This document shows, piece by piece, positions 45,471 to 58,100 of a stretch of 64,000 bases of DNA. The position numbers and the translations under genes were made by a program. Position 1 is the first letter of the stretch. Each line of letters starts with the position of its first letter. The notes under the pieces were generated by a model. The model did no database searches, was not told the origin of the DNA, and saw nothing but the letters and a program-made list of their open reading frames with translations. Location of the stretch: assembly GCF_049306965.1 (NCBI RefSeq), contig NC_133196.1, positions 17,483,001 to 17,547,000 on the forward strand, given 5' to 3'. The DNA is from Danio rerio (lineage: Eukaryota; Chordata; Actinopteri; Cypriniformes; Danionidae).

Positions 45471-46454
45471 TTCCAGTGTACTACATCAACACAGTAGTGA
45501 AGAAATCTAAAAAGATAAGAAAATGATTTGGTCTTGCAATTGTTTGCTCCAAATCTATCATAATAACATAATTCCTACCTCCACGAGTGCAGAGTTTCAG
45601 GTGCGCTTTCTGTTCTCAGTTCAGGTCAGATAGCAACTGTGTCAGATCCCTGGAAGACGTTTTAAATACTTTGAATACAGATCGCCTGCACACATTTATA
45701 ATAACATGCAAATGTCAAGCAACACTTCATTCTGTCACATGTGCACAAAGGCCTTTCATTGCTGGAAGAAGAGAAAAGATAACAGCACTGTCTGGGCATC
45801 CATTGTAAGTGTATTACAGGACATTTGGGACCTTTATACTACAAGACCTACAGTTCAATATTATAAACATTTTAGCAATCGATGCATTCAATGGGAATCT
45901 AACATGACCTTCTTGTAATTTATAGTGCTAAGCTCTATTCAACAAAACAACACTATGGGAAAGCAGAAAAGAAATACGTGTATACACGAGCTGCGGTCAC
46001 ACTGGACTTTTCTCCCTATAGACCTACATTCATACGCAAGTGAATGCATCAGACCGGAAATGCAAGATCGTGCGACAAGTTTCGCAGTTCGCTGCGTTGG
46101 AAAGTTCAAGCTTGGTGAACTCTGACCTGCGAAATTTCATCACTTGACTGAGTGTGACCAATCGAGGATCAAAACATGACCTCTCTGGACAGAAATTTAA
46201 AATATGGAGCAATCGCTCGCTTTTTAAATGTCTAAATATTGTTTAATCTCACCCCTTTCCACAGCGTCAGACTACAGAACTTTGCAAGCTCAAGCTCAAA
46301 CTCAAGTGTGACCACAGCTTAATTTAGAGATGATCATGTGCTTATGATTGACTACAGCTGGTCCCGCATTAACTATCAGATGATTTACCAATCAGATGAA
46401 TCCAAACGCACATAATAAAATTTAAAAAAAAAAAAGTCACTTCTTACCTTAGTC

Positions 46455-46640
46455 ATCTTTCCCTAGGGTACTCCGGTTTCCTCCCACAGTCCAAAGACAC
46501 AAAGACATGCAGTAGAGCTGAATTGAATAAACCAAATTGGCACAGTATGTAAGTGTTTAAGTGGGGATTTACCACATAGCCATTTGCTGCTATGGTTGGC
46601 GGTTCATTCCACCGTGGCAACCCCTAATAATCAAGGAATA
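46455..46640 (+). repeat. HE1/DANA-type SINE fragment
   Basis: Plus-oriented: TACTCCGGTTTCCTCCCACA then GTCCAAAGACA, later GGTTGGCGGTTCATTCCACC and GTGGCAACCCCTAATAA. Head missing, middle diverged. Confidence 0.75.
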
Positions 46641-46689
46641 GGTTGAGCGAACAAATTCAGGGGAGTTCTCGAGACTCCTCAGGTTCCTA

Positions 46690-46850
46690 TGTGTAGGTTC
46701 AGTAAATTTACTTTTATGACAGAGTAAGTTATATGTATTGCCTTTAATGTGAAATAACTGACCATAAAGATAGGAGGCTGAGAAAAAGCTCATTTTAGAA
46801 GAACATTTGAGATGACACTTAAAGGTTTTTGCTTCTGAACTCTTCATTTG
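46690..46850. mobile_element. Tc1-like end fragment (same family as 15340-16090)
   Basis: AGCTCATTTTAGAAGAACAT then TTGAGATGACACTTAAAGG parallels AGCTCATTTTTGAAGAAAAT and TTCAGATTACACTTAGAAA at 16029-16070. It lies right upstream of the 46997 gene promoter. Confidence 0.5.
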
Positions 46851-46866
46851 CACCACTGTTAATGTG

Positions 46867-46873
46867 TATAAAG
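46867..46873 (+). promoter_or_regulatory. TATA box of the 46997 gene
   Basis: TATAAAG lies 124 nt before the proposed ATG, giving a transcription start near 46897 and a 5' UTR of about 100 nt. A clear TATA box is more usual for tissue-specific or inducible genes than housekeeping ones. Confidence 0.6.
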
Positions 46874-46996
46874 GAGTCAGTGGCAGAACGCAGTCAGTCA
46901 TGTGTAGTCATATACAGTATGAGTGCCAGAAAGCAAAGATAAGAGCTGCTCACATTCGCTCAGCTGCTTCCACACAGCTGTTGAGAAAGAGCCACG

Positions 46997-48449
46997 ATGA
47001 GGCTACACCAGCTTCTCAGCTTCGCCTCAACATGCATGTACGTGTGGGGTGCGATTTTTCGGCCAGACCACCGTAATGAAAAGTGGAGCCCTTGTGAAGG
47101 GCACTTTTACAAAGGATGGGCCCACGTTCTGCTGCTTCTTAAAAAAGCTTCTGCGGACTTTTGCTGCAGGTGCCATGAAGAAAAATGTGTTTCCATTGCT
47201 AGCTTTCCAACCTTAAAGTTTGTGCCAGTTTTCTGGGCATATCAAATAGGCCATTTGGGGGTCTCCGATTTATCAGAGCAGGATCTTCTGAAGAATATCG
47301 CGACATGGTTTATATCCCCAACGGTAAGGTCTTGCTTTTTATTCTGTTAACATGTCTCTTTCATAATAAAAGTAAGCATAATGTTATCTCTAACTACAAT
47401 CTGCTGTTATATATATATACATACATATATTAATGAAAACTTTTAATAACTCCATTTGTATTTCATGTAGCCAACATTTTGCTCAACTATTCTTTTAAGC
47501 ACTTTTTAGATTTACATTTCTGTCAGATATCATTTGACAGATAAAAGCATAAAGTCAAGATGAAAAAAAAATCCAATTTGCATATTTAAAGTGTAATTCA
47601 AAGCAGTATCAAGTGACCAAAAAGAAATGATGTGCTTGCTTTTTGAATATTTAATAATGAATTAATTATTAATTTCTTAACTATTACAGTCTAGAACTAA
47701 GTGCGCTCTTGTAAAACGCAGAGCTTAAAATGAGATTTCTTAATTTTTCTGTGCCCTTTTTTTTTTTTTTTGGCTCCTGACAGGTAATTGGAGATCTGCT
47801 GAGAGGAAAGATGCACGCACTCCCGCTTCGAGTCACATCAAAACCGTCCTCATCAACCACACATGTATTAAGTGGTGTGTATCATCTCAATGAGAAACAC
47901 ATGGATAAACTGGGCAACTGGCAAAGCGCAGGATACATTCGCTGGATCACGTACCACCACACAGATAATAAAGGCTTTACTTTTGAAGGGGCGCTTGTCC
48001 AAAACAGTCAGGACAGATGTAGGTGGAAATGGATGAAGTTAAAGCAACTGATCGCGATCCTTTCTGGAGTCTTCATGGCCAAACCCATGCAAAACCTCTT
48101 CGATCATAGAAACATGGGACATTTCGACTTCAAAGGCTTAGATGAAATTCCTGATGGCTTCGAGATCTGGGAGTATTTAGATGCTGTGATGCCGTGTGTA
48201 AAAAAAATGCAAGTCAAAAAAGCAGAACAGAACACAACGACTAGCAAAACCCCCTCAACATCAGACAGGATGGCAGGCATTTGCTCTGTGCTCATTCACC
48301 GCACCAGCTCCGGTCTGAAGAGATGCCTTGAGAGGGTGATGTTAGAAAAAGAAGAATACACCACCTCTTTATCGTTCTTGCATTCCTCAGTCAGTGGAAA
48401 ACCACATAATGACAGGTCAGAGTATTGGACGCGAAGCCCTCTTCAATAA
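46997..48449 (+). CDS. Uncharacterised secreted protein, short member of a tandem pair
   Basis: Two coding exons, 46997-47323 and 47784-48449, joined in phase 0 by a clean ACG|GTAAGG donor and TGACAG acceptor after a long T tract; 330 aa. The ATG has A at -3 and sits about 100 nt below a TATA box. Residues 1-20 are hydrophobic and may be a signal peptide. A cysteine cluster follows (C33, C56, C57, C59, C64) with CCRCHEEKCVSIA. Exon 2 opens VIGDLLRG and has GVYHLNEKHMDKL and later YIRWITYHHTDNKGFTFEGA. The C-terminal 110 residues are basic and Ser/Thr-rich. Its intron phase, Cys motif and GV-(Y/F)-H block match the neighbouring gene at 50949, so the two look like diverged tandem duplicates. 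I know no named family for it. The 3' UTR runs to AATAAA at 48896. Confidence 0.72.
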
Positions 48450-48895
48450 AACAAAGTCAATAATCACAGCAAATACACCACAAAAAAGACACAGCACAGT
48501 TGAATTCATTGCAGAAGAAAACATTCATTTTGGCTATTGATCTGAACCACTTAGTGTAGGACCTGCAGGATGAGATAAATAACATGTATGAAACGGCACA
48601 GAACAATCATGGATAAAAAAACACATCATACCAAAATTTCAGGTGCAATTTTACCAATAGGAAACGTGCGCTGTTGATTCTGTCTTATATGAAGTTCATT
48701 ATTTCTCTGAGTTAGGGCTCAATTGTTTATACCTTTTTGCCCCATTCCATTTGGAAATATCATCTTTTCCTTGCTTGTTGACATATTGTAATTGTTATAA
48801 ATCAATGTTTATCACACTATCATTAAGTCAATTTAAAGACAATAAGTAAACTACTGTATGTAGATGACTTTTTGTGTCTGTGACTTAAAATGACA

Positions 48896-48901
48896 AATAA
48901 A
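48896..48901 (+). promoter_or_regulatory. Poly(A) signal of the 46997 gene
   Basis: AATAAA about 450 nt past the stop codon, in AT-rich sequence and the right orientation. Confidence 0.55.
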
Positions 48902-49067
48902 TCACTTTTAAATCAAACCTTTGTAAGTTTCATAATTATCAATACATGGGGAAATACACATGACGATTGGAAATGCAATGGGGAACACATAAAATGTGAG
49001 GAAATGTAATTGATTGTTCGCCTAACCTGATTTCACAAAGAAGGACAAGTTCCTGGATTATCATCTA

Positions 49068-49976
49068 CACTCACCGGCCACTTGATTAGGTACACCTTAG
49101 TATTACTGGGTTGAACCCCCTTTTGCCTTCAGAACTGCCATAATAATTTGTGGCATAGGTTAAACAAGGTACTGGAAATATTCCTCAGAGGTTTTGCTCC
49201 ATATTGACATGATAGCGTCAAGCAGTTGCTGCAGATTTGTGTGCTGCACATCCATGATGTGAATCTCCCGTTCCATTACATTCCAAAGGCGCTCTATTGG
49301 ATTGAGATCTAGTGACTTTGTAGGCCATTTAAGAACAGTGAACCCATTGTCATGTTCAAGAAACCAGTCTGAGCTGATTCCCTTTATGACATGGCGCATT
49401 ATCCGGCTGGAAGCAGCCATCAGAAGGTGGGTACACTGTGGTCATAAAGGGCTGTGGTATTGACACAATGTTCAATTGGCACTAATAGGCCCAAACTGTG
49501 GCAAAAATATCCCCCACACCATTACACCACCACCACCAGCCTGAACCGTTTATACAAGGCAGGATGGATCCATGCTTTCATGTTGTTGATGGCAAATTCT
49601 GACCCTACAATGCGAATGTTGCAGCAGAAATCAAGACTCATCAGACCAGACAACGTTTTTCCAATCTTCTATTGTCCAATTTTGGTGAGCCTGTGCAAAT
49701 TGTAGCCTTGTAACGAGTGGTTATTTGAGTTAATGTTACCTTTCTATCAGCTCAAACCAGTCAGATTTTTCTCCTCTGACCTCCGCCATCAACCAACAAG
49801 GCATTTGTGCCCACAGAACTACTGCTTACTGGATATATTCTCTTTTATGGAAACCCTAGAGATGTTTGTGCATGAAAACCCCAGTAGATCAGCAGTTTCT
49901 GAAATACTCAGACCAGCCAGTCTGGCACTAACAACCATGTCAAGTTCAAAGTCACTTAAATCAGCTTTCTTCCTTG
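49068..49976 (-). mobile_element. Tc1-like DNA transposon, one end missing (copy 3)
   Basis: The left terminus CACTCACCGGCCACTTGATT follows TA (49066-49067). The minus-strand frame 49160-49420 encodes the catalytic C-terminus: SSDWFLEHDNGFTVLKWPTK, then SLDLNPIERLWNVMEREI. The HTH half persists near 49850-49950. Similarity stops at about 49976, so the other terminal repeat is gone. Unlike copies 1 and 2 it keeps the DDE-type C-terminal block. It lies between the two tandem secreted-protein genes. Confidence 0.85.
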
Positions 49977-50091
49977 TGAATATGATCAAAAGCTGTATTA
50001 TGCATGCCAGGCCAGTAGTTGGTGATGTCGCTTTTACCGCCTACCGGTTCAACAGGTTTTTAGGCCCCCAAAGCTCTGTTGTGCTCTAAAA

Positions 50092-50180
50092 CAGGGGTTC
50101 CCAAACTTTTCAGCCCGCGACCCCTAAAATAACAATGTCAGTGATTTGCGACCCCCAATATCTTCTTAGGTGATTATAAA
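50092..50180. repeat. hAT-like terminal fragment
   Basis: CAGGGGTTCCCAAACTTTTC then AGCCCGCGACCCCTAAAATA matches the start of common vertebrate hAT-type elements. The opposite end was not found. Confidence 0.4.
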
Positions 50181-50948
50181 TCTATAAACCTTAGACACAA
50201 CGGCACAAACATAAGTCTACTTAATGTTTAATTTTTGGTAAACACCACTTGTTTTGACAATGTTTTCAGTGCATCAAATATTTAAAAACATGTACAATTT
50301 GTTTTAATTATTTGTTTTCAATAATTTACATGCACTTTTTTTGTACATATTATAATATTGCATTTAAGAAGTACATCGCAAAAGTAATGTAATTATGCCT
50401 TAACCATTTCAAATGTTTGTTGTATTAATTCTATAAATAACAAAAAGCCATCCACAAAATTACTTTTATAATTGTTTTCCCAATTATCAGGTAACCGCCT
50501 CCAAATGCAAGATGCATGTGAGTTCCCCGCTGGCATTCAAGTTATATCTTATTATTTTAATATCATAGTGGAAGTAACTCCTTTTTATTTTAGTCACACG
50601 TTTTATCCAATATTTTAATCTTGCACATAAAGTAAATTAGCAACTTTGGATGGAAGCATAGCTGTGTAAATCCTAAATGCTAATAAATAATCAGAAAAAA
50701 TAAGCTAATAATAATTTCACAGCATTACATTACTGTTAATTGTGCTAGGCTTTTGCTCTTACAATAAAAAGGCACATTGTAATAAACTGGAACTGTAAGA
50801 TGATAGTCCAGCCCAACGTAGATATGTCTTATCTTATGTATATAGTAAAACTCAGAAACACAAATGAATCAAAGATAAGGACATGGTGTGACTGTCTTGT
50901 CAAATGGCCTAAAGTAGTAAAGGAAATGTTGCTGGAGCCGATGGAGTG

Positions 50949-52094
50949 ATGAAGTTATGCTGGTTTATTTTGTCTCTCTTTACTGTAGTTTCTATGCCTC
51001 CTGACTGTAATAGGACTCCATTTCATAACACACTCTGCCAGAACTGGGCTCGACTTCAGTCTACACTTAAAAACTATGGCCACATGTGCAGATGCTTTAT
51101 AGTAAAGTGCGTCTACATCGCAGAAGTGCGCAGGATCAGTAATATGCCATGCATTTGGATTAACAGAAGGCATCATAAAGAAAATATAAAGACTGCAGTT
51201 TTTTCGCCAAAGGTAAGCTTTTATGATTTCAATAATTAACCTTAAATGTCTATTAATTCTATTAATCTAGCTTTTTCTCTTTTGTGCAAACAAAGTATGG
51301 GGTAAAATATAAGCAAAACTTAAGTTTAAAGATCAATTCTCACTAGTGGCTTAATATTTTTGCCTATTCTTAAAAATGGCGGGATGTTTGTTTTGCATGA
51401 TTTTATTCTACATTCCTACCTCTACCCTACACCTAAACCTAACTGCTACCTTACTCACTATTATTAAAGGGGCACATTTGATGGTTTATTAAAGCAAAAT
51501 TCATAGTTAATAGTTCATAAGTTGTTAATGGCAAGAGATATGCTTTAAAATAAAGTGTGACCCTAATATTTAACATTTTTTCTATTAGTATTAATATAAT
51601 TATTGGTATACGGACCATAACACCGTACAAATGAGTACATTTATGAAGAATAAGACAATACAGCTTTATACAGCCTCTGTTTATCTTAGCATGTGTATAT
51701 TTCAAAATCAAATTTTATGTATATGCTATAGCATAATATTATAAATGTACTGAAAATCAAATTGAGAAAAACTGAAGATTATAATAGGTGAAGTTCATTT
51801 ATAAACTAAGCCGAGGGGGTTCATTGAGATCTACCTAAGCTCAAACTTTTTTTTTTCGCCCTGCAAACGGGAGGAAGCCAAGGGCTCGAGGATCTCATAA
51901 GCTCAGGGTTCTCTACTGGGACAGCATGCCAAACAAGCTTTATTATCAATCAACGGCTAAGTGTGAACTCTTGAATGCAAATTTACAGATAAATTATTCA
52001 CCCTACAGCCATCCAAACATAGGCCACTATATATATATATAGCTGAAACTGTGCTTGGTGAATAATAAAAACCATCAGTTACCAACACTTTGAG

Positions 52095-52156
<62 letters not shown>

Positions 52157-55100
52157 GAACAAATGCAGGCAAAACAAAATTCATATTAGTTGCTTCTGAC
52201 AAACTTTGATGGCTCTAAAGCTGAAGGATTGATCTGTGCAAGCACATTATTTATAACTGTTATATTACAATTGCAATAAAGACCTCAGTGCTTACTATAT
52301 GTTCAATTTCCTCACAGATTATTAGAAGCTTGCTACATTCATCTAACCAAGGCATCACTTCAAAAACATGCCTTATGATTGGCGTCTTCCATATTAAAAG
52401 AAAAACCGTCACAAAACTGAAAAAGTATCCAAAGGAAAAACCCTCTAATTGGACTACTGACTATCATTCTGGCCAAACTACAGATGGATTTCCAGGGGAC
52501 GCTTATGAAAAAAGAAGTTTATGGGAACAGGTGTCAGATTTAGCTAAGATGCTAAGGAATGCTTTCCCATCTGCCACACGGTTGAGAATATTTTTTAATC
52601 AAAAGGGTTCAACCATCTGTCCCATACGCCAGCCTGCAAGATATCCACAACCGCACCAAGCAGCAGAAATCAAAATGAGTGAGTTGGAGGAAAGTGCAAT
52701 GAAAGTTGCATCCAATTCCAGTAATGACGCTGTCATCCATATGGAAAAAATATTGAGGTTGTTAGGAATGGAACTTGTCGGAAATGAAGACATTTTCCGA
52801 ATGAAAGCAAAGGACAGTATGTCTTTGTTAGAGAATAAATCAGATGGCAACATTTTTGTGACTCATGAGATCCTAACCAACATCTCATTTCAAAACAACA
52901 TCACTGCAACTGCCTCAACACACAGAAAACTTGTTCCCTCAAAATTCTTTAGGCAAAGAAGAAGCATATGGAAACAAAGTCGAATAATGGTCAAAACAGA
53001 TGATGCATCAAAAGAAAGTAAAGACCAGGCAACCTTGCCATTCAGTCAAACTGCTACAAAACCACATAACGCTTATGATGAAACACAAGAATCAAGCATT
53101 ACAGAGAGTTTTGTTAAACAAAGCAATACAGAAAATATCGAAAAGGAAACAAGTGAATCAGAAAATCCATCCGCCTCCAGAAAATATGTAAACACTGTCA
53201 CACTTACAAAACAACAGATGGGAATTACAACAGTGCTGACTGAAACAGACTGTTCAACAGAACTGGAAAGACCGTCAGCAGAAAACGATGGAAGTGAGAA
53301 GAAACCATCTTTAGGGAGCAACAGAATTAGGCCAACAGCGAGAAAAGTTCATGAAACCACAATTGATGGTGAAAACAAACAAACAGACTTCCCTGGAATT
53401 AGAACAGCATCAGATAAAGGAAACACCGCATCTAGTAAACAACAGGAGAAGGAATCCACTGGGCATTGGACAGTGTTGGTTACAAGTCAACCTGATATTT
53501 TAATGTCAGAAATACCCAGCACAAATAAAGAAGTTACACAAACTACCTCCAAAGAAAATACACATAATGTCATGGAAACACAAAAGGATGCTGAAATGAA
53601 AACAGGGGCTCCTGAAACAGAATGTACAACAGAAATTGAGATACCGCTACAAGAAGAAATAACATCATTGGAGGAAATCATAACCAGCTCTGATGAAAAA
53701 CAGTCAGATTCAAATTCACATCTTAGCACAGAAGGTACAAATAAAGAAGTGACACCAACACATTTCAAAGGAATTGAACAGAATGCTAAAGTAAACGAAC
53801 ATGAAAAAGAAATGAGAACAGAACATCAGGAAACAGAGTATACATATGTAACTGAGATACAAGCGGCAGATGAGAAAACACATCTGGACAGCACAAATAC
53901 TGCATATGTTAAGAAGCAGTCAGAATCTGCTGAAATAAATTCAGTACACACTGAGTCAGCTATTACACATGAACTAGTGACACCAACCACATCCACAAAA
54001 AATTCAAGAAAAGGGACAAAAACGACAACAGATACTCCTGAAGCAGAATGTACAGGAGAAATTGAACAACAAACTACACCAATGACAAAATCTATGTCAA
54101 ATGAAAAAAGACAGCCAAAACCTGCTGAAATATTTTCAGAAAATACTGAGTCAACCATCACAAACGAATCAGTAACAGAAACTCAATCCACTACAAAAAT
54201 TAAACAACAAACACTTGAAGAAACAACACTGATCAAATCTACAATGTCATATGAAGAAAGGCAGTCAGAAGCTACTGAAGCAATTTCGGTAAACACTGAG
54301 TCAACTGTTATACTTGAACTAGAAACACCAACTCCAGCCACAAAATATTCAGAAGATCTCACAGTGATGAGACAAGAGACACAAATAACAACAGAGACTC
54401 CTAAAACTGAAACTACCACAGAAATTGAACGACAAACATACCTAGAAACAACATTATTTACAAAATCTACAATGCTTCATGAAGAAAGACAGTCAGAACC
54501 TGCTGAAATTATTTCAGTAAATACTGAGACAACCATCACATTCGAACCAGTAACAGAAACTCAATCTATAGCAGAAATTAAACAACAAACCCCTGAAAAA
54601 ACAACACTGGTAAAATATACAATGTCATATAAAAAAAGACAGTCAGAACCTGCTGAAATTATTTCAGTAAATACAGAGTCAGCCCCTACACACGAACCAG
54701 CACGAACCGCCTCGACAAAATATGAAGAAAATTTTACAGTGACGACACAAGAGACACAAAAGACAACAGAGACTCCTAAAACTGAAACTAAAACAGAAAT
54801 TGAACAACAAGCACTCAAGGAATCAACAACACTAACAAAATCTACATTGTTTCATGAAGAAAGACAGCCAGAACCTGGTAAAATTATTTCAGTAAATACT
54901 GAGTCAATCATCACGCATAAACAAGTAACACCAAACACCTCTACAAAATACACAGGAGATTTCACAGTGATGAGACAAATGACTGCAATGGCAACAGAAA
55001 CTCCTGAAACTGAATGTACAACAGAAATTCAACAACAAACCCCCGAAGAAACAACATTACTAACTAAATCTACAATGTCACAAGGAGAATCACAGTCAGA

Positions 55101-58100
55101 AACTGCTGAAATTATTTCAGTAAATGCTGTGTCAACCATCACACAGGAACCAGTAACACCATCAGCCTCGACAAAATATAAAGAAAATGTTACAGTGACA
55201 AGACAATTAACAACAATAGCAACAGAAACTCCTGAAACTGAATGTACAACAGAAATTCAGCAACAAAACACAGAAGAAACAACCTTATTTACAAAATCTA
55301 CAATGTCACAAAAGGAAAAACACTCAGAAACTGCTGAAATAATTTCAGTAAATACTGAATCAACACTCACACATGAACCGGTAAAAGAAACTCAATCTAC
55401 TACAGAAATCAATCAACAAACACCAGAAGAAGCCGTTATAACTGAACCAGTCACACAAACCACATCAAGACAAGTGACAGCAATGGCAACAGAGAATCCA
55501 CAAACTGAATGTACAACAGAAATTGAAAAAACACCTGAAGAAACAACACAGACAAAATCTACAATGGCATATGAAGAAAGACAGTCAGAACCTGCTGAAA
55601 TTATTTCAGTGAACACCATCACACATGAACCAGTAACAGCAACCCCATCCACAAAATATAGAGAAGATTTCACAGAGGAAGAACAAGTGACTGCAATGGC
55701 AACAGAAACTCCTGAAACTGAATGTACAACAGAAATTCAACAACAAAACCCTAAAGAAACAACATCCCTAACAAAATCTACAATGTCACAAGAAAAAACA
55801 CAGTCAGAAACTGCTGAAATAATTTCAGTAAATTCTGAATCAACACTGACACATGAAGTGGTAACAGCAACTCAATCTACTACAGAAATCAATCAACAAA
55901 CACCAGAAGAAGCAACACTAATAAAATCTACAATGTCACATGAAGAAAGACAGTCAGAACCTGCTGAAATTATTTCAGTAAGTACAGTGTCAGCTGTTAC
56001 ACCTGAACCAGTGACACCAACCACATCAAGAAAAGTGACAGCAATGGCAACAGAGATTCCACAAACTGAATGTACAACAGAAATTGAACAAACACCCAAA
56101 GAAACAACACAGACAAAATCTACAATGTTTCATAAAGAAACACAGTCAGAACCTTCTGAAATACTTTTATTAACTACTGAATCAACCATCATACATGTAC
56201 CGGTAACAGAAACTCAATCTATTACAGAAATCAATCAACAAACAAGTGAAGAAGCAACACTAATACAATCTACAATGTCACACGAAGAAAGACAGTCAGA
56301 ACCCGCTGAAATTATTTCAGTAAATACTGTGTCAACTATCACACACGAACCAGTAACACCAATAGCCTCTACAAAAAATAAAGAAAATTATACAGTAACG
56401 AGACAATTATTAACAATGGCAAGAGAAGCTCCTGAAACTGAATGTACAACAGAAATTGAACAAACACCCAAAGAAACAACATCACAGACAAAATCTACAA
56501 TGTTTCATGATGAAAGATGGTCAGAACTTGCTGAAATAATTTCAGTAAACACTGAGTCAACTATTACACATAACCCAATAACAGAAACTCAATCTACTAC
56601 AGAAATCAATCAACAAAAACCAGAAGAAGCAACACTGATAAAATCTACAATGTCACATGAAGAAAGACAGTCAGAACCTGCTGAAATTATTTCAGTAAAT
56701 ACAGTGTCAGCCGTTACATCTGAACCAGTGACACCAACCACATCAAGACAAGTGACAGCAATGGCAACAGAGATTCCACAAACTGAATGTACAACAGAAA
56801 TTGAACAAACACCCGAAGAAACAACACAGACAAAATCTACAATGTCACATGAAGAAAGACAGTCAGAACCTGCTGAAATACTTTCATTAACTACTGAGTC
56901 AACCATCACACACAAACCTGTAACAGAAACTCAATCTACTACAGAAATCAATCAACAAAAACCTGAAGAAGCAACACTGATACAATCTACAATGTCACAT
57001 GAAGAAAGACAGTCAGAACCTGCTGAAATTATTTCAGTAAATACAGTGTCAGGCGTTACACGTGAACCAGTAACAGAAACACAGTCTACCACAGAACTCA
57101 ATCAACGAACACCAGAAGAAGCAACAATGATACAATCTACAATGTCACATGAAGAAAGACAGTCAGAACCTGCTGAAATTATTTCAGTACATACATTGTC
57201 AGCCGTTACACCTGAACCAGTTACACAAACCACATCAAGACAAGTGACAGCAATGGCAACAGATACCCCACAAACTGAATGTACAACAGAAATTTACCAA
57301 CCACCCGAAGAAAAAACAAAGACAAAATCTACAATGTCACATGAAGAAAGACAGTCAGAACCTGCTGAAATTATTTCAGTAAACACTGAGTCAACTATTA
57401 CACATGTACCAGTAACAGAAACTCAGTCTACTACAGAACTCAATCAACAAACACCAGAAAAAGCAGCACTGATGCAATCTACAATGTCACATGAAGAAAG
57501 ACAGTCAGAACCTGCTGAAATTATTTCAGTAAATACAGTGTCAGCCGTTACACCTGAACCAGTGACACCAACCACATCAAGAAAAGTGACAGCAATGGCA
57601 ACAGAGATTCAACAAACCAAATGTACAACAGAAATTGAAAAAACACCTGAAGAAACAACACAGACAAAAACTACAATGGCATATGAAGAAAGACAATCAG
57701 AACCTGCTAAACTTATTTCAGTGAACACTGAGTCAACCATCACACATGAACCAGTAACACCAACCCCATCCACAATATATAGAGAAGATTTCACAGAGAT
57801 GAAACAGGTGACTGCAATGGCAACAGAAACTACTGAAACTAAATGTACAACAGAAATTCAACAACAAAACCCTAAAGAAACAACATCACTAACAAAATCT
57901 ACAATGTCAAAGGAAGAAACACAGTCAGAAACTGCTGAAATAATTTCAGTAATTTCTGAATCAACACTGACACATGAACCGGTAACAGAAACTCAATCTA
58001 CTACAGAAATCGATCAACAAACACCAGAAGAAGCAACATTAATAAAATCTACAATATCACTTGAAGAAAGACAGTCAGAACCTGCTGAAATTATTTCAGT

